DNA of 64,000 bases, taken from Paenibacillus mellifer. GTDB lineage: Bacteria > Bacillota > Bacilli > Paenibacillales > Paenibacillaceae. The stretch lies in NCBI RefSeq assembly GCF_023195895.1, contig NZ_JALPRK010000007.1, forward strand, positions 124,001 to 188,000, given 5' to 3'. Every line of letters begins with the position of its first letter. The first letter of the stretch is position 1. The notes below the pieces were generated by a model. It was given only the letters and a program-made list of their open reading frames with translations. It made no database searches and was not told where the DNA came from. Below are positions 26,383-34,390 of the stretch, piece after piece. Made by a program: the position numbers and the translations under genes.

Positions 26383-26531
26383 ATGGAGGAGTCACTAAAG
26401 CACGACTATACTTGTTTTTTCCTTCACGTTGTATTGATTTGAGTTGTACCATTTAAGGGTAGGTAAAACTTACCGGGGCCTACTGCGGATCAAAGATTGC
26501 GGTATAGTCCCCAAATTTTATGGGATAGGTC

Positions 26532-26795
26532 GTGTTCGTATTGAACAAAATAGACAAGCATAATAGATTAGCTGAAGAAATATTTTCTTATAAAGTCACA
26601 AAGGATAATAAGGTCTTTATTTATTGGTGCGGTAAACAAGTTACCATATTAGTCGGAAAGCAACGGGATAAATTCCTAGAAAGAATTCATGGTGCGGAAC
26701 CCTTAGAAGCACAACTGATTATGGCTAAAGTTACAGGCAACTTTAAACGAGGAAATGAAAGAACGGTCAACGGCAAATCAGAATATGGAAGCTAA
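26532..26795 (+). CDS. Small conserved hypothetical protein (87 aa)
   Basis: 87 residues with three predicted beta strands (NKVFIYWCGKQVTILVG) and a C-terminal helix ending LIMAKVTGNFKRGNE. I recall similar short proteins in Bacillus and Paenibacillus genomes, but no function is known to me. GTG start with a weak upstream GGGATAGG. It overlaps the next, disrupted, membrane-protein gene. Confidence 0.6.
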   Translation: MFVLNKIDKHNRLAEEIFSYKVTKDNKVFIYWCGKQVTILVGKQRDKFLERIHGAEPLEAQLIMAKVTGNFKRGNERTVNGKSEYGS

Positions 26796-27171
26796 CCAAA
26801 CATTCCCGAAGGCCGCACTAATCAAATATAGATTTTTAAAATCAATTTTGATCCTATTCGAATATGGAATCATCTTTGGATGTATGCATTATGGCGGAGT
26901 TCATCTGAATTTTCTTATTTATATTGCGGCTTTTTTCGGCTTAGTCATAGGGACGTTTTGAAGACCAGTAAAGAGGACGGTAGAGATGTTCGTCACAATA
27001 CCTGTTACCATCTATTTTGGTGTTAATATCTTTATGATTCATAATGGAGAGTTAAGTATCAAAATTATTTTACTACTACTCATCATACTCACCATTATAG
27101 GATTCGAAATCATTAGTAATAAGTTGCTGGATAAACTACTGGGTTGTCAGATGATCATGGAAGAAGCATGA
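26785..27171 (+). pseudogene. Small membrane protein interrupted by an in-frame TGA
   Basis: Two open stretches in the same frame (to 26961, and from 26986) are separated only by the TGA at 26959-26961. Read together they give about 128 residues with four membrane spans (LILFEYGIIFGCMHYG, IYIAAFFGLVIGTF, IPVTIYFGVNIFMI, IILLLLIILTIIGFEII). The last residues and stop are encoded by a copy of the 26-bp repeat (27148-27173), so the 3' end is also altered. More likely a decayed gene than two separate peptides. Confidence 0.5.
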
Positions 27172-27212
27172 GCATTTTGAAAAAAATACGAAGAGTTAAA
27201 TATGCAGTAAAG

Positions 27213-27257
27213 CTAAACCCAGAGGCATAGAAAGACGTCATCTAAGCCTCTGGGGTT
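27213..27257. terminator. Hairpin terminator between convergent units
   Basis: AACCC-AGAGGC pairs with GCCTCTGGGGTT (one bulged base), with T-rich sequence outside. The stop codon of the PadR gene on the other strand is inside the right arm. Confidence 0.65.
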
Positions 27258-27784
27258 CCTTCTATTTCTGCCTTTAATTGTTCAAACCACGCTAAGTTCA
27301 CCAAGTGATGGGATCGGGAATTTTCGTTCATGCGGCGGTAGTAATCGATTTTGCCGGGAACCTCCTGCGTGTTGGACAGGTATTCATCAAGGAGAGCAAT
27401 TCGGGATTTCGTCTGATCGATTTGCGATTGGATGAGTTCCAGCAACTTGCTCTTGTCATACTCATCGGCAAAAAGCAGTGCTCCATAAAATTGCAGGTTC
27501 ACATACTCCGATTGGGTGCTGTATTTGACCATTAATTTTTCGAATTCAACCCTTCCGGTCTCGGTAATTTTGAAGTTTCGGGTTTCGCGTCCGCTGCTTG
27601 AAGATTCCTGTTGGATCTGTTCGATCCAACCTTTCTCTTCAAGTTGCTGCAGATTGTAATAAAACGAGCCTTTCGTGAAATTGACAATATACTTGTAATG
27701 GCGTTGTTCCATGAAAGCTAATAGTTCGTAACCGTGGGCGCCGGGGTTTTGGATCAGTAAGCCAAGAATGAGTAAGGGGATCAA
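27242..27784 (-). CDS. PadR-family transcriptional regulator
   Basis: 180 residues. The N-terminal winged helix is typical of PadR: LLILGLLIQNPGAHGYELLAFM, then GSFYYNLQQLEEKGWIEQI and the wing FKITETGRVEFEKLM. A C-terminal helical dimerisation domain (Vir/PadR C-terminal type) follows. It overlaps the upstream esterase gene by 4 bp, so both come from one leftward transcript. A perfect palindrome upstream of the esterase start is the probable operator, suggesting autoregulation. Confidence 0.85.
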   Translation of the reverse strand: MIPLLILGLLIQNPGAHGYELLAFMEQRHYKYIVNFTKGSFYYNLQQLEEKGWIEQIQQESSSSGRETRNFKITETGRVEFEKLMVKYSTQSEYVNLQFYGALLFADEYDKSKLLELIQSQIDQTKSRIALLDEYLSNTQEVPGKIDYYRRMNENSRSHHLVNLAWFEQLKAEIEGTPEA

Positions 27785-28626
27785 TTCTGCATCACCTTCG
27801 CCATCCGCGCCTCGAATTCCGCGTACGTGATTTTGCCCAAAGCCAAATCCATGCTATGGAGATAAATCTGTTCCGTTTTGGAGTAGTCGCGCTTCCCTTT
27901 CAGCGACTGATCCTCCTCCGGGAGGGGCTCCAGGACATGACACTTGTTCGAGAAAGCCTCGAAATAACGGTAGCCAAACTTGCGCTGCGAAACCGCGTCG
28001 ATATGAATGCCATCCGCATTCGCGGTCAACTCTGCCGCCGTGACAAAATAACAATTCGGGTGTTCATTGGCGTAGCGCTGCAATTGCTCATTGACCTGAC
28101 GATATTCTGTCGCGTGTTGTCCAAAACCGTTTTTTCCCAGGAAATCACCAAGTCCGCCAAGGATCAGCGGCACTTCATCCTTTAGATTCAATTCGTGCCT
28201 CAGGGTTTCGATGATCAAAGCGAATTTCTCGTAATACGTTTCATGCAGCGAACCGTAACTGTCGCTTTCCCCCTGATGCCATAGGATTCCACCGATTTCA
28301 CTGGACCGCAGGGCGAAGCGGGCTTCGGACAAAGCATGTTGAAACAGGGTGCCTTCCGGGTGCCAGTCCTTTAAGGAGCTGCCGCCTTCCGCACAAGGAA
28401 TCAACCCCATTTCCTCCTCAGGATGGGCTTTCGACCAGGCATCGGCAAAAGACGCCGCCAGGCTTACGCCTGAAACGGGACGGTCGTAATTGATCGGCTC
28501 TGTCATCATCTGCCATTGTCCGTTACGCAGCATTTTTATTTTTTCATTATAGATCGGATCGACTTCATGTAAAAATCCACGGCCCGCCATATTCGACTGA
28601 CCTAACATTAGAAATGACTTCATCAT
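27781..28626 (-). CDS. SGNH-type acetyl-esterase (sialate O-acetylesterase-like)
   Basis: 281 residues. The catalytic blocks of this family are visible: MLGQSNMAGRG with the nucleophile serine, ILWHQGESD, and DGIHIDAVSQRKFGYRYFEAF with Asp-His. No signal peptide, so it acts in the cytoplasm, probably removing acetyl groups from a carbohydrate. The C-terminal 50 residues after the esterase core are an extra, acidic extension. AAGGAG ribosome site. First gene of a two-gene unit with padR. Confidence 0.82.
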   Translation of the reverse strand: MMKSFLMLGQSNMAGRGFLHEVDPIYNEKIKMLRNGQWQMMTEPINYDRPVSGVSLAASFADAWSKAHPEEEMGLIPCAEGGSSLKDWHPEGTLFQHALSEARFALRSSEIGGILWHQGESDSYGSLHETYYEKFALIIETLRHELNLKDEVPLILGGLGDFLGKNGFGQHATEYRQVNEQLQRYANEHPNCYFVTAAELTANADGIHIDAVSQRKFGYRYFEAFSNKCHVLEPLPEEDQSLKGKRDYSKTEQIYLHSMDLALGKITYAEFEARMAKVMQN

Positions 28627-28651
28627 CAGCTAACTCCTTCACATTACTACT

Positions 28652-28669
28652 ATAGTCTAATTAGACTAT
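28652..28669. promoter_or_regulatory. 18-bp palindrome, probable PadR operator
   Basis: ATAGTCTAA followed directly by TTAGACTAT, a perfect dyad, 25 bp upstream of the esterase start. On the minus strand a TTGACT box lies upstream, with TAAGCT 17 bp further, so the dyad would overlap or follow the promoter. The assignment to PadR is inferred from proximity. Confidence 0.6.
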
Positions 28670-28726
28670 GTATAGCTTAGTACATGCTTAGGCAATAGTC
28701 AAATGAATGTGGCTGGTATTGGCGAA

Positions 28727-28795
28727 CAGATGTATAATCATGGAAGATGCTCAGACGACAGACGCCCTAACCTAAGATACGAGCTATCTTGGCTG
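28727..28795 (+). repeat. Degenerate copy of the array repeat
   Basis: Copy of the 26-bp element (CAGATGTATAATCATGGAAG...) followed by a decayed version of the element E hairpin (CGCCCTAACCTAAGATA...TATCTTGGCTGGGGC). No GTTA right box. It marks the last visible trace of the cassette-array repeats. Confidence 0.5.
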
Positions 28796-28863
28796 GGGCC
28801 GTTTTGTGTATACATAGTCATGGAGTCCAGCAGCGATTTTGAGGATCAAGGAGGGTTAGGCTG

Positions 28864-29328
28864 ATGCAAGAAAAAACTCCGATAACCAAATATCACGTGC
28901 TGGCTCGAGGAGTTATCATTAAGGATTTCCATCTCTTAGTTGCTCATTGTAAGGGAATGGATAATACATTTCTACCCGGAGGACATGTTGAATTTCATGA
29001 GAGCATGAAGACCACCTTGCATAGGGAAATCAATGAAGAACTTGGTTTAACCAGTGAGGTTGGCGCTTATCTTGGAGCAGTTGAAGCTAGCCACGAAGAC
29101 GGAGGCGTGTATCATCAAGAAATAAATCATGTGTTTGCTACTAAACTAGCGTATTTAGATCTTGGAACGAATCCCGAATCGAAAGAGAGTCATCTAGAAT
29201 TTTATTGGATCCCCGTAAATGAGCTCGACCGTCACAATTTACTTCCCGAACCCATGAGACAGCTTATTCATAACTATATTCGTGGGACTGAGGGTCCTTA
29301 CTTTGAAAGTACATTTGAAGAAGGTTGA
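28864..29328 (+). CDS. Nudix hydrolase
   Basis: 154 residues with a complete Nudix box, GGHVEFHESMKTTLHREINE followed by ELG (G-x5-E-x7-R-E-U-x-E-E-x-G-U). The substrate, some nucleoside diphosphate derivative, is unknown. AAGGAGG lies upstream of the ATG. Just downstream of the last array repeat, same strand. Confidence 0.88.
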   Translation: MQEKTPITKYHVLARGVIIKDFHLLVAHCKGMDNTFLPGGHVEFHESMKTTLHREINEELGLTSEVGAYLGAVEASHEDGGVYHQEINHVFATKLAYLDLGTNPESKESHLEFYWIPVNELDRHNLLPEPMRQLIHNYIRGTEGPYFESTFEEG

Positions 29329-29364
29329 GTATGAAACTAACACTCATGAATGGGATGACAAGTG

Positions 29365-29712
29365 ATGCAAAAGGAAATTATTGTTTACTTTTTTACAGAT
29401 AAGAAAAACAATCTCAATGAATTGAACCAATTATTATCTGAGGGTGGAGAGCAGATTCTGACCAAGGATTCCTTGAAGAAGTATATTGAGATTGGGATTG
29501 GTAACACGTGGCTTATTAGAACAGAGATAGAACACGAAGATGGAACCGAAACCGAAATGAGAGGTATCGTAAAGCCATTTAAATTAAAATCAGTTTATTT
29601 AAGAGTTTGGATAAGAAGGAGAGTTTTGATTCTTGATCTCAGAGAAGGCATAAAGGTTCAGGCCAAAAGTAAAAGCAACTTCAAGATTATAATAGGATTT
29701 TACGGCGTTTGA
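29365..29712 (+). CDS. DUF3977-like protein
   Basis: The part from LKKYIEIGIGNTWLIRTE through GIVKPFKLKSVYLRVWI to the C-terminus matches my recollection of DUF3977 proteins of Bacilli, short beta-rich proteins of unknown function. The first 37 residues are not part of that family, and a TTG at 29473 with AAGGA nearby could be the genuine start. 115 residues if the ATG is used. Confidence 0.6.
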   Translation: MQKEIIVYFFTDKKNNLNELNQLLSEGGEQILTKDSLKKYIEIGIGNTWLIRTEIEHEDGTETEMRGIVKPFKLKSVYLRVWIRRRVLILDLREGIKVQAKSKSNFKIIIGFYGV

Positions 29713-29918
29713 TGTCCACACTCACGGAAGAGATGTGACGGAGACCGGTTGACGGTAAACAAGAAGATGAACGATCGTATAGCTAAGGATGACATTATCA
29801 TTAATGAACAGGACACCAATCATTTGCAAGTGCCTCATCGGAGATAGCCTTGATAACAGCCTGGACAGCAGTGAGTTATGAAAATGACAATTAAGAATAG
29901 AATTGAGGAGGAAAGATC

Positions 29919-30341
29919 ATGATTCAATCCATCGTCCATATCGCACTTGTGGTTAAGGATTATGACGAGGCCATAGATTTTTATACGAAAAAGCTTCATT
30001 TCTCATTAGTAGAGGATACCTATCAGCCGGAACAAGATAAACGATGGGTAGTCGTTTCTCCGCCAGGCTCAGTGGGTACGACAATATTGCTCGCAAAGGC
30101 TTCGAAACCGGAGCAAGAGCCATTTATTGGGAATCAGGCCGGAGGTAGGGTTTTTCTGTTTCTGAACACGGATGATTTCTGGCGAGATTATCAGGATATG
30201 GTTTCAAAAGGGATTGAATTTGTTAGAGAACCCAAGGAACAAGAATATGGAATCGTGGCAGTCTTTAAGGATTTATACGGCAACCTGTGGGACTTACTGC
30301 AGCTCAAAGAAGATCATCCGATGATGAAGCGGATGAAATAA
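29919..30341 (+). CDS. VOC-superfamily (glyoxalase-like) protein
   Basis: 140 residues with two beta-alpha-beta-beta-beta modules: SIVHIALVVKDYDEAIDFYT, then GRVFLFLNTDDFWRDYQDM and a closing DLYGNLWDLLQL. Metal-site residues are partly conserved (His near the N-terminus, Asp at the end). Candidate dioxygenase, isomerase or resistance protein; substrate unknown. AGGAGG ribosome site. The 206 bp before it carry no gene. Confidence 0.83.
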   Translation: MIQSIVHIALVVKDYDEAIDFYTKKLHFSLVEDTYQPEQDKRWVVVSPPGSVGTTILLAKASKPEQEPFIGNQAGGRVFLFLNTDDFWRDYQDMVSKGIEFVREPKEQEYGIVAVFKDLYGNLWDLLQLKEDHPMMKRMK

Positions 30342-30451
30342 GTCGGCAGCCATACCATCACATCCTAGTTGTTATGAACGGGGAAGTTAGTCAAATCCAT
30401 GACAGGGAGAGACTATGATGCTGTTCCATAATTTTCTTCCGGAGGTATGAA

Positions 30452-30988
30452 ATGATATATATAGAAACGACTCGATTACATTTGCGGGACTGGAAAGAGG
30501 CCGACTTGGCTCCCTTTCGTCAACTCAATTCGGACGAACAGGTCATGAGATATTTTCCGAAAGCTTTATCGACTGAAGAAACAGATGGCCTATATCAATC
30601 CATCCTGTCCGGATTTCAGGAATGCGGCTTTGGGTTATATGCCGTCGAACTCAAGGAGACTCAAGAATTCATAGGGTTCATAGGATTTCGCAGGGTCCAA
30701 TTTGAGGCGGATTTTACGCCATGCATCGAAATTGGCTGGCGGCTTAAACAAGAGGCTTGGGGTAAAGGGGTTGCAACGGAAGGGGCGGCAGCCTGTTTAG
30801 AGTATGGATTTAACCGTTTGGGGTTTCATGACGTTTATAGTTTCACAGCGGATATCAATACGCCTTCCCAAAACGTAATGAAAAAAATCGGGATGGACTA
30901 TGTGAAAGTGTTCTATCATCCAAGAGTTGAGAAAGATAGTCCATTAAGCAAGCATGTTCTCTATCATATAAGCCGTAAAAATAACTAG
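30452..30988 (+). CDS. GNAT acetyltransferase, RimJ/RimL type
   Basis: 178 residues. Begins IETTRLHLRDWKEADLAPF, the typical RimJ/L start, followed by VMRYFPKALS, FIGFIGFRRV and the acetyl-CoA loop RLKQEAWGKGVATEGAAACL, then NVMKKIGMDYV. Probably acetylates an amine of a protein N-terminus or small molecule. Good ribosome site (CCGGAGG). Confidence 0.87.
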   Translation: MIYIETTRLHLRDWKEADLAPFRQLNSDEQVMRYFPKALSTEETDGLYQSILSGFQECGFGLYAVELKETQEFIGFIGFRRVQFEADFTPCIEIGWRLKQEAWGKGVATEGAAACLEYGFNRLGFHDVYSFTADINTPSQNVMKKIGMDYVKVFYHPRVEKDSPLSKHVLYHISRKNN

Positions 30989-31060
30989 GCAACCGTGTGA
31001 TTGTTGTATTTAAGAGAACTGTGGTGGACTGAAAATAGTCCCGAAGGAAGGTGCCCTAAG

Positions 31061-31275
31061 ATGGCAGAATTGCAGATTGATTTATAAGGATGAGCTGGAG
31101 GATCTTCTGAGTTTATACCAATTTCTGATACCCGGATGATCCAGAGTTAGAAAGAGGCCCTGATTTGGATGAACATAACGGAGAAATTGTGACGTCATGC
31201 GTTTTGAATATCATCAAGAATCTTAAATTGGGAAGAAACGGGGTTTGTAATGAACATGTAAACGGCATGCGTTAG
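31061..31275 (+). pseudogene. Frameshifted GNAT acetyltransferase remnant
   Basis: Translated pieces in two frames recall one acetyltransferase subfamily: KDELEDLLSLYQFL, then after a shift YPDDPELERGPDLDEH, and a final piece TSCVLNIIKNL. Parts of the middle (acetyl-CoA loop) and the C-terminus are missing. Clearly non-functional. Confidence 0.65.
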
Positions 31276-31309
31276 GGAGAGGGAAAGGAAAAGCTCAATG
31301 AAAATAGCC

Positions 31310-31591
31310 TTAGCCTTTACTGCGATGGGTAGATTTGTATTTATTGCCTTTGCTGTCATAGGTGATCCATTCTCCGACAGGCTCGCCCATCTCGAAATAT
31401 CCCGACCGTTTTATTGTTCCATCGGCACGAAACCATTCCCAATACCCGTCCGGCAGGTCACCAACCATTTTTCCTTTTGACCAAATGGTTTTACCGTTTG
31501 CATGATATTTGATCGTCCAACCGTCAATCACTTCCAACTTCTTCTCCTTCACCCCAGTTGGATGAATCAAATCGCAATTTTCGTAATTCAT
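31310..31591 (-). CDS. YwqK-like antitoxin-family protein (MORN-type repeats)
   Basis: 93 residues with repeated short beta units of the form YHANGKTIWSKGKMVGDLPDGYWEWF and ADGTIKRSGYFEMGEPVGEW, as in YwqK/MORN-variant proteins. YwqK-type proteins are often annotated as antitoxin-system components, though many are stand-alone. ATG with GGAGG upstream on the minus strand. No partner toxin next to it. Confidence 0.68.
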   Translation of the reverse strand: MNYENCDLIHPTGVKEKKLEVIDGWTIKYHANGKTIWSKGKMVGDLPDGYWEWFRADGTIKRSGYFEMGEPVGEWITYDSKGNKYKSTHRSKG

Positions 31592-31663
31592 CACGTGCCT
31601 CCGATCATCGGGTTTCGTTCATAATACCATATTTCAAGGAGAAGGGTCAGGAGGATTTATTTC

Positions 31664-32119
31664 ATGGGATACATTTCGGAGCTTCGCAAACTGGTCGGCA
31701 CAAGGCCGATCATCATGGTTGGGGTGAGCGTCATCGTCAAGAATCCGGAAGGACAGGTGCTGCTTCAGAAACGGACGGATAGTCTGGATTGGGGAACGCT
31801 CGGCGGTTCCATGGAACTCGGAGAGACCTTTGAGGAAACCGCACGGCGTGAGCTTTTTGAGGAGGCAGGGCTCCAAGCGGAAGAGCTGACATTCATCACG
31901 AATTTGTCCGGTGAGGATTTCTACTACAAGTACCCCCATGGGGATGAGGTATATAACGCCATAGCCGTTTACGAGGCGGTTCGTGTCCATGGCACACCGA
32001 CCATCAACGATGATGAAGGCCTTGAATTAAGATACTTCTCCCTGGATGAGCCTATCGACAACTTGAACTCCAACAGCTATATGATTTTAAAACAAGCGGG
32101 ATATATCCGTAACTGGTGA
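31664..32119 (+). CDS. Nudix hydrolase
   Basis: 151 residues. The Nudix box is GGSMELGETFEETARRELFE followed by EAG. The N-terminus (RKLVGTRPIIMVGVSVIV) is typical of small Nudix proteins in Bacilli. Substrate unknown. Divergent from the YwqK-like gene with a 72-bp gap that must hold both promoters. Confidence 0.88.
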   Translation: MGYISELRKLVGTRPIIMVGVSVIVKNPEGQVLLQKRTDSLDWGTLGGSMELGETFEETARRELFEEAGLQAEELTFITNLSGEDFYYKYPHGDEVYNAIAVYEAVRVHGTPTINDDEGLELRYFSLDEPIDNLNSNSYMILKQAGYIRNW

Positions 32120-32152
32120 GCTGGGCGCTGCAAAAACTTCTGGGAGGTTGAG

Positions 32153-32482
32153 GTGTTCTCTATGAAAAGAGGGTGGGTGCTCTTCTTGTTGATCCTGGTT
32201 TGCGCCGGCTGCGCTTTGGGACCACAGACGTCCAACCGCATGGAAGGGGAAGGATATATTTTGGAGGTTGCTGAGGACCGCGTTTTAGTGCTTGAAGAAC
32301 CGTTCGCGAATCAAAGTTGGACGGATATCATGGGGGATTATGACGGAGAAGCGATTTGGCTAAACACCCGCATCTCCAACTTGAAACCAGGTCAAAAGAT
32401 CCGTTACACAATCAAAGGCGGAATCAACGAATCTTATCCGTCCCAAGCAGATGCCAAAGTCATCCAAGTTCTTGAGGAGTAA
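32153..32482 (+). CDS. Lipoprotein, DUF3221-like
   Basis: 109 residues. A lipoprotein signal peptide (KRGWVLFLLILVCAGC, lipobox with Cys near 21) is followed by a small OB-like beta domain (GEGYILEVAEDRVLVLEE, IRYTIKGGINESYPSQ). GTG at 32153 has GGGAGG six bases upstream; ATG at 32162 is the alternative. Function unknown; anchored on the outer face of the membrane. Confidence 0.78.
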   Translation: MFSMKRGWVLFLLILVCAGCALGPQTSNRMEGEGYILEVAEDRVLVLEEPFANQSWTDIMGDYDGEAIWLNTRISNLKPGQKIRYTIKGGINESYPSQADAKVIQVLEE

Positions 32483-32505
32483 GTATCCAATGAAGGAGGC
32501 TTCCT

Positions 32506-32919
32506 ATGAACCAACCTTGGTCAGAGCAAATGCCGGCGGTTCAGTTCCGCGTGGCACGACCGACGCATCAAATCGATAAGATCATCGAGTTCTATATGAA
32601 AGGGCTTGGACTGGAAATCGTAGGTTCCTTCGCAAAACATGAGGGTTATGACGGGGTTATGTTTGGCTTGCCGGGAGTGGATTATCACCTGGAGTTTACG
32701 CAGCATGTGGACGCCGTTCCGGTGTTGCCTCCCTCCAAAGACAATTTGTTGGTCTTCTACATTCCGGATGGGAGCGCCAGAGACGAAATTGTCACGCGAT
32801 TAAGCTCCATGGGCTACCCCGAAGTCGAACCTGAAAATCCCTATTGGAAGCAACAGGGCATCACCGTATGCGACCCGGACGGTTGGAGAATCGTCTTGCA
32901 GAACACGGCGGGAATCTAG
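32506..32919 (+). CDS. VOC-superfamily protein, YycE-like
   Basis: 137 residues. VQFRVARPTHQIDKIIEFYM, YDGVMFGLPGVDYHLEFT and ITVCDPDGWRIVLQN match the small YycE-type VOC proteins of Bacilli. Substrate unknown. AAGGAGG ribosome site. It follows the lipoprotein gene by 23 bp. Confidence 0.82.
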   Translation: MNQPWSEQMPAVQFRVARPTHQIDKIIEFYMKGLGLEIVGSFAKHEGYDGVMFGLPGVDYHLEFTQHVDAVPVLPPSKDNLLVFYIPDGSARDEIVTRLSSMGYPEVEPENPYWKQQGITVCDPDGWRIVLQNTAGI

Positions 32920-32938
32920 CAGGATACTTGGAATGGAA

Positions 32939-32967
32939 TTGCGGCTTTCCGAACTTGCTGTTATACT
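32939..32967 (+). promoter_or_regulatory. Promoter of the EF-G-binding protein gene
   Basis: TTGCGG, 17-bp spacer, TATACT. It lies about 34 bp upstream of a short leader reading frame. Confidence 0.65.
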
Positions 32968-33000
32968 TTTGCCTATAAAATGGAATTGGGGGTTTTACAG

Positions 33001-33051
33001 ATGGCAATTCGCGATTGCTCATTTGCTAGGAAGTCCTCATGCAAAGCCTGA
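33001..33051 (+). CDS. 16-aa leader peptide
   Basis: ATG with GGGGG eight bases upstream, encoding MAIRDCSFARKSSCKA and a stop. The last codons coincide with the left arm of an 11-bp inverted repeat. It lies between a good promoter and a gene whose ribosome site is in a hairpin, so ribosome stalling on this peptide probably controls the downstream gene. Too short to identify by homology. Confidence 0.6.
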   Translation: MAIRDCSFARKSSCKA

Positions 33052-33173
33052 TCTAGGGCGATACTTTGCGTGGGGTGCGAGAGGATGAATTCGATCGCCC
33101 AAACTTAACTTTATCGTTTCTAATAACAGGCTTTGCACCTTATTGATTTTGAGGGTACATCACAAATAAGGGG
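33040..33173 (+). promoter_or_regulatory. Translational attenuator of the fusB-like gene
   Basis: Three nested or adjacent stems: TGCAAAGCCTG (33040-33050) with CAGGCTTTGCA (33127-33137); an inner GGGCGAT/ATCGCCC pair; and CCTTATT (33138-33144) with AATAAGG (33165-33171). The last stem covers part of the AAGGGG ribosome site of the main gene. The first stem begins inside the leader peptide, so a stalled ribosome would alter folding. This is the classic layout of antibiotic-induced translational control. Confidence 0.65.
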
Positions 33174-33182
33174 CTGAAAGCT

Positions 33183-33830
33183 ATGAGTACACCATTTATT
33201 AGAAACCACCAGTATAACGTGATCAAGAAACAAGCGGAATTTCTTCAGAGAACACTGCGTACCGTCGCGGATCGAAGCGTTCTGGAGACCGTAAGGTTTA
33301 GTGCCGTTAGAAATATCGTTGAGGCCTTTCCGATGCTGACGGAGGAGCAGAAGCAGATGCTGGGTCAAATCGCTTCCTTCGAGACGGCTTACGATTTCCA
33401 AAGGTATCTTGGGGCATTAGAAGCCTATCTGGAGCCTTTTCCGCCGATTACGGTGAAGCAGATTGAGAAGCTATTCCCTAAAAATAAGAAACTGAAAGTA
33501 CCGGATCTCGCCTCCATCGACTTTCGTGACGTGACGTACTTGAGTTGGGTGGATATCGCGACGAACAAACTATTCATTGTCTATCCGCATGAGGGCCGGT
33601 TTATCGGCATCGAAGGCAGGTTGACGCCGACCAACAAGAAAGGGTATTGCTTGTTCTGCAATCGGCATCAGGAGCTTGCTTTTTTCTCGGTCAAAACCAA
33701 ATCCGCCAATGCTTCGCCGGATAACTTCTCCATGTACGGGCATTATGTCTGTCTAGAGAACCAGGGCTGCAACCATAGCATTACGGATACGGGAGCCTTG
33801 GAGAGGTTCTTGCTGTCGGTAGGAAAATAA
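33183..33830 (+). CDS. FusB/FusC-family EF-G-binding protein
   Basis: 215 residues. N-terminal four-helix region (IRNHQYNVIKKQAEFLQRTL) and a C-terminal domain with a four-Cys zinc site: CLFC and, 45 residues on, CLENQGC. FusB-type proteins bind elongation factor G and free it from fusidic-acid-stalled ribosomes; chromosomal relatives in Gram-positives may serve more general ribosome rescue. AAGGGG ribosome site nine bases before ATG, partly hidden by a leader hairpin. A strong terminator follows. Confidence 0.85.
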   Translation: MSTPFIRNHQYNVIKKQAEFLQRTLRTVADRSVLETVRFSAVRNIVEAFPMLTEEQKQMLGQIASFETAYDFQRYLGALEAYLEPFPPITVKQIEKLFPKNKKLKVPDLASIDFRDVTYLSWVDIATNKLFIVYPHEGRFIGIEGRLTPTNKKGYCLFCNRHQELAFFSVKTKSANASPDNFSMYGHYVCLENQGCNHSITDTGALERFLLSVGK

Positions 33831-33839
33831 ATAAGGGAG

Positions 33840-33870
33840 AAGAAGATCACCGTTATACGGTGGTCTTCTT
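33840..33870 (+). terminator. Terminator of the fusB-like gene
   Basis: AAGAAGATCACCG pairs with CGGTGGTCTTCTT (one G-T pair), followed by a T run. Confidence 0.88.
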
Positions 33871-33973
33871 TTTGCTTTTGCAAGGATTGTAGGTGCTCAG
33901 GCATTGGAGTAAAATGGAAGCGAAACCAAGGTGATAACGGAACAATTAAAATGACTTGAGGGAGGCACTCTCA

Positions 33974-34390
33974 ATGAAAAAAGCACTTAAGGTTATGCTG
34001 TTGCTATCATTTATATTTGTTTGCTTGGTTCAGCCTGTGTCGGCTGCAACCAAAACGGTTAAACTCAAGGTGACCCTCGTTAGCGTTGAACTGGTTGAGA
34101 ACGATCATGTCGGCAACGAGTGGTATACCGCTGCATCGGTGAATGGTAAAGAAATTGAGGAAGGATCGACCGTCAGTCTTAGCCTCAAATCAACGGAGAG
34201 TCTTAAGTTAAAAGCGTATGTGGAAGAGCAGGATAAAGTCCCGGACAGCGGTTCAGCCAACGCTTCGATTAAGGTGTCCTCTGTGACCAAGGACATTCAT
34301 AAGGCATTAAAGGTTAAAGTTACAGAAAATCGGGGGAGATACTCCGGGAACACCGCGGAGTGGAAATTTACGTTTAAGATGCAAAAATAG
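33974..34390 (+). CDS. Secreted small protein of unknown function
   Basis: 138 residues. Clear signal peptide (KKALKVMLLLSFIFVCLVQP, cleavage near VSAA) followed by a beta-rich, Lys/Ser/Val-rich domain. Not recognised. GGGAGG lies before ATG 33974; the longer frame from 33956 has no ribosome site. Single gene ended by a terminator. Confidence 0.75.
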   Translation: MKKALKVMLLLSFIFVCLVQPVSAATKTVKLKVTLVSVELVENDHVGNEWYTAASVNGKEIEEGSTVSLSLKSTESLKLKAYVEEQDKVPDSGSANASIKVSSVTKDIHKALKVKVTENRGRYSGNTAEWKFTFKMQK

